64,000 bases of DNA from Loripinus fragilis (taxonomy: Eukaryota > Mollusca > Bivalvia > Lucinida > Lucinidae): positions 29,608,120-29,672,119 of the forward strand of contig OZ026520.1 in assembly GCA_964019695.1 (NCBI GenBank), in the 5' to 3' direction. Of the stretch, positions 61,108 through 64,000 are shown piece after piece. The first letter of the stretch is position 1, and each line of letters begins with the position of its first letter. The notes under the pieces are model-generated. The model saw only the letters and a program-made list of their open reading frames with translations. It had not been told where the DNA came from and did not search any database. Both the position numbers and the translations under genes were made by a program.

Positions 61108-61817
61108 GTACAGACAAATAGCTATATTTATACTGAGAGAAAAAAGTTAAGCAATATACTTTGGGGATTCATAGTTTAGAAGAAATAGGAATTATAATTT
61201 CATAATATCAAAAATATATGTTGACAAACATTTACTATGACATTAACCGGTCGACATTTCACATAATGTAAAGTCTTATTTTAAGTCCCTTTGCTAGAGC
61301 AGCTTATCTGGCAATAGCGGGAATAGTTTTCTTCTAAAAGTTTGATTTTTCCGTTAAATGTTTAGACCTTAAACCAAAAAAGTGAAAAATGGTTTAAAAC
61401 CGAATGTTCTGTTCACCCTTTTTGTACAGTTTTTAGTTGAAAATTGTACTTTTTCAAATTACCTCCCTTTCAATAAAATAGCGTTTGAACAGCAATTCAA
61501 ATCCTCCCTATAAACTCGGAATTTGTTTCTTTTGACCTCTTGCATGTAGCCATTAGATCATTTTCAAACATCTGACATGTTGGCGCACCTGCAAATAAAA
61601 AAGATCTAATGCTTAAAAGATCACTTATGGGAAAACTTATTATAACTGATTGCTAAATTTTTTTACCTCAGTATACTTTATATTTAAGTGCACTTCAGAC
61701 TAGATTTTTTGATGGAAGCAAAAACAATATGAACCCTGATCAGACTGCTCCCAAGGTTTGTTTGCAATATAGGCTAAAGTTGTGTCTAGCAGGCTAAGGA
61801 TAATAGTGAAAATTAGC
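61108..61817. other. Start of intron 11; nothing coding seen
   Basis: AT-rich. A palindromic gaccctgatcagactgctcc motif lies near 61732. No module motif in any frame. Confidence 0.5.
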
Positions 61818-62360
61818 CAGGCCCCATAGCACAGTCGATAATGTGTCTGACTGCATGCATATCTAGGGGTCATGAGGTCAGTCCCGGCCCGGTCCCACAC
61901 TTTTGTTGAAATTGATCATGAAATAATTTCTGTGGTCATTCTTCTACTTCCCCTGATTCAAGAAGGGTTGTTTTCAGTTACAAGCAAAAGTATGTGCACA
62001 AAGCACTGGTTGATTGCTAAGTCAAGTTTGCCGAGGAAAAAAGTGTAATAATATGAGCCATGGCATGAGATATCCAACAGTGTGGTATGTGCGACCAGCA
62101 AAGCCTCAGATCAGCGATCGCATAGGCGCAGTCTGATCAGTGCCTTTGCTAGTTGCTTGAGTATTTAATGATTGTTAAGCTACTGACCCAACATCATTTT
62201 AAGTTTCTAAGCTTAAAACAAGGCTCTACAGGCTCGTCCGAGTCTACACATGTCAAAATACCACATTGTTGGAAATCACATGCACTGGCTCATATGGTGA
62301 ACTGAGTGTCTCTGTTGTCTGGGACATAAAACCTCATGGCAAACAAACAAACCAAACAGT
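61818..62360 (+). mobile_element. tRNA-derived SINE (third head type) split by a MITE
   Basis: The head gccaggccccatagcacagt and B-box-like ggtcagtcccggcccggtcc match the intact copy at 62479-62805. The body stops at aaaaagtgtaata (62050) and resumes at ggtgaactgagtgtctctgt after 62293, ending in a caaacaaacaaac tail. The interruption is the MITE family 4 copy 62053-62293. Confidence 0.85.
62053..62293. mobile_element. MITE family 4, nested in a SINE
   Basis: It runs from atgagccatggcatgag to cactggctcat, with ccaacagtgtgg near the left end and ccacattgttgg near the right. TAAT/ATAT-like flanks suggest a short TA-rich target. Confidence 0.88.
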
Positions 62361-62478
62361 GAGGTGAAACAATTACCTGATTACCATATTAAACCTAATG
62401 AGAGAGCACATGCTCCTATAAGCACATAGTGAGTACATAATGAGTTGTTGCACCCTATGAATTTCTGATTTCCAATCA

Positions 62479-62805
62479 TCTTTACCGGGCCGCGTAGCAC
62501 AGTTGGTAACGAGTCTGGCTACAGAGGCGTGTCTGACTGCAGATACAGGGGTCCTAAGTTCGATCCCAGCCCGGTCCCATACTTTCGTGCAGTTTGATTG
62601 TAAAATTATTTCTGCCGTCATTCTCCCCCCTTCCGCTGAATCATTCAACAAGGGTTGTTGTCAGTTACAAGCGAAGTATGTGCACGAAGTACTGATTAAC
62701 TGCTTGTTCAAGCTTGCCCAGGAAAAAGTGTGGTTAGGTGAACTGACCATCCCGCCATGACCATAGCTGTTGACTTGGGACGTAAAGCAACGAAACAAAC
62801 AAACA
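62479..62805 (+). mobile_element. tRNA-derived SINE (third head type), intact
   Basis: ccgggccgcgtagcacagtt head, aagttcgatcccagcccggt, then tcagttacaagcgaagtatg, aggaaaaagtgtggttaggt, tgacttgggacgtaaagcaa and an AAAC tail. An 11-bp target duplication, atttccaatca, lies at 62468-62478 and 62806-62816. Confidence 0.92.
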
Positions 62806-62819
62806 ATTTCCAATCAATA

Positions 62820-63344
62820 TTATGGCACAATTTCTTATTGTTATTGATGATAATCAGCCTGGATCCTGACCAGCTTGCTTCATCAGAAGCCAGCTGATCA
62901 GGATCTACACTGGTCTCTGAAGAGATTATAGAATGATGAGAGTTATGTGGTCATCATTGTGCTTATCATATGACATTGAGTCTTGGAGTGAAATGACGCC
63001 ATGCAATAAAATCAATAAACCACTTGTAGTTTACAGATTTTTGGGAAAATAACAACGCTGCATACATAATGGCAAAATCTTATCTTTTTTATGCCAGAAA
63101 TGGGATTTCAAAGTAATCTTAATGTGATATTAAACTCCTTGTGAAAAAGCGATAATATGCTCGGCAAGCCTGCCATTTTATCACTTTTCCTCAACTCGTT
63201 TAATAAGTTCAATAAAACATGAGCACTCATGTAAGATCCTCTATTTAACCCTTGTCTTGCTGAACCCTGATTTATTTTCTCTCTTTTGAAAACGCCCTAT
63301 ATCCAGATCAGCTTGTTTCTGATGAAGCCTATAGATCAGGTTCT
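62820..63344. other. Intron 11, nothing coding seen
   Basis: AT-rich. Palindromic text cctgaccagcttgcttcatc and agccagctgatcagg lies near 62870-62905. No exon. Confidence 0.45.
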
Positions 63345-63535
63345 CACAGGTTTAGATAAACAAAAATTTTCAGTGTAAAATTGTAAATATTGTTTTCCCA
63401 TCAATTTTAACATACGTTTTGGGTGCTCAAAAGAACCATCTCATTGAGACGGTTTTTTTGAGTACCCACAACATATGTTTTGGTTGAGAAATAAGAAAAT
63501 TAAATTTTCGTGACACACTCTTAACTAAAGTCATG
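63345..63535. mobile_element. Foldback MITE family 3, half copy
   Basis: It contains gggtgctcaaaagaaccatc, tcattgagacggtttttttg and ttggttgagaaataag, ending gacacactcttaac. Confidence 0.8.
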
Positions 63536-63611
63536 GGTTCTGCACTGTTTCCAACACTGATTGGAAAAAACATGCTTAACACTGGAATACTGCAGGTTTA
63601 TAGGATAGAAA

Positions 63612-64000
63612 TTGACAAGTGTAGACTCAGATGAGTCTGTGCAGCCTCCTTTGAAACTCAGAAACTCCAAAAGATATCCAGTCAGCGTCTTAACAGTCAT
63701 TGAATGTTCAACCCACTAGCAAAGGGAGCGCAGTGGCTCAGTGGTTAAGTTCTTGATTCGAGACCAAGAGGCTGCAGGTTCAAGCCTCACCAGCGTCACT
63801 GTCTTATGGTCCTTGAGCAAGACACATTTATCCTAGCTTAGTACTCAGGTTCAACCCAGGAAGACCCGTCTCTGTTTAACTGAAAGATTGTTGATGGGAT
63901 GTAAAGAATCAAATCAAACAAGCAAACAAACCCCACTAGCAAAGGCTCTGATCAGACTGGGTATATGTACAGGCTGATCTGAGGCTTGCTGGTCTCACAT
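63612..64000 (-). mobile_element. MITE family 4 (reverse), split by a SINE and by the window edge
   Basis: It starts gacaagtgtagactcagatg and caaccc-actagcaaagg; after the SINE it resumes ggctctgatcagactggg and runs off the window at gctggtctcacat. It is the reverse complement of the 42686-42930 type. Confidence 0.82.
63726..63931 (+). mobile_element. tRNA-derived SINE, AAAC-tailed family, nested in a MITE
   Basis: gagcgcagtggctcagtggt head, ggttcaagcctcaccagcgt, ttgagcaagacacatttatc, tagcttagtactcaggttca and gaaagattgttgatgggatg, with a caaac tail. A perfect 14-bp target duplication, cccactagcaaagg, lies at 63712-63725 and 63932-63945. Confidence 0.96.

Overview
The window looks like nuclear DNA of an invertebrate animal, most likely a marine mollusc such as a bivalve. 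It is AT-rich, has one spliced gene with GT..AG introns, tRNA-derived SINEs with AAAC-type tails, many small palindromic DNA transposons (MITEs), long microsatellites and large satellite blocks. I see no bacterial, organellar or viral genes. The mollusc call is inference from overall character, not from a diagnostic gene.

Layout. Bases 1-7343 are a satellite with a unit of about 52 bp whose orientation flips three times. Bases 7344-7924 are (CAA)n and degenerate CAA-type repeat. Bases 7925-13890 are a second satellite with a unit of about 130 bp, in two subfamilies, each unit carrying a telomere-like TTAGGGTTAGG. Bases 13.9-28.3 kb hold no exon I can support. They contain two SINEs, a 1.3-kb hAT-like non-autonomous transposon (22464-23759), a 39-bp minisatellite (24.3-24.9 kb), a long (ATCT)n tract (26.1-26.3 kb), a two-copy dispersed repeat, and a tandem pair of 5S-rRNA-derived units (27.0-27.5 kb).

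From 28571 to beyond the right edge lies one large plus-strand gene. I placed eleven internal exons. Their splice phases match end to end and give 8591 coding bases (about 2863 codons) with no stop; both gene ends lie outside what I can see. The protein is built from a module of about 430 residues repeated at least six times in full, plus two partial copies. Each module has a beta-rich part (alternating hydrophobic residues, a GD-[ST]-T-type turn, LxVxxGxxL rungs) followed by a Gly-rich part with GAGHGG/GASHGG, GGGGSGGSI and GGGGGRI motifs. This suggests a giant secreted or surface protein with a beta-helix-like fold. I do not recognise a named family and assign no function.

The introns are packed with transposons. 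At eleven of 22 exon edges a repeat or hairpin lies within about 60 bp. One exon (51378-51558) sits between 260-bp inverted arms, and one splice donor (45266) is non-consensus with a MITE 11 bp downstream. Nested insertions (SINE into MITE, MITE into SINE, SINE into a foldback loop) give relative ages.
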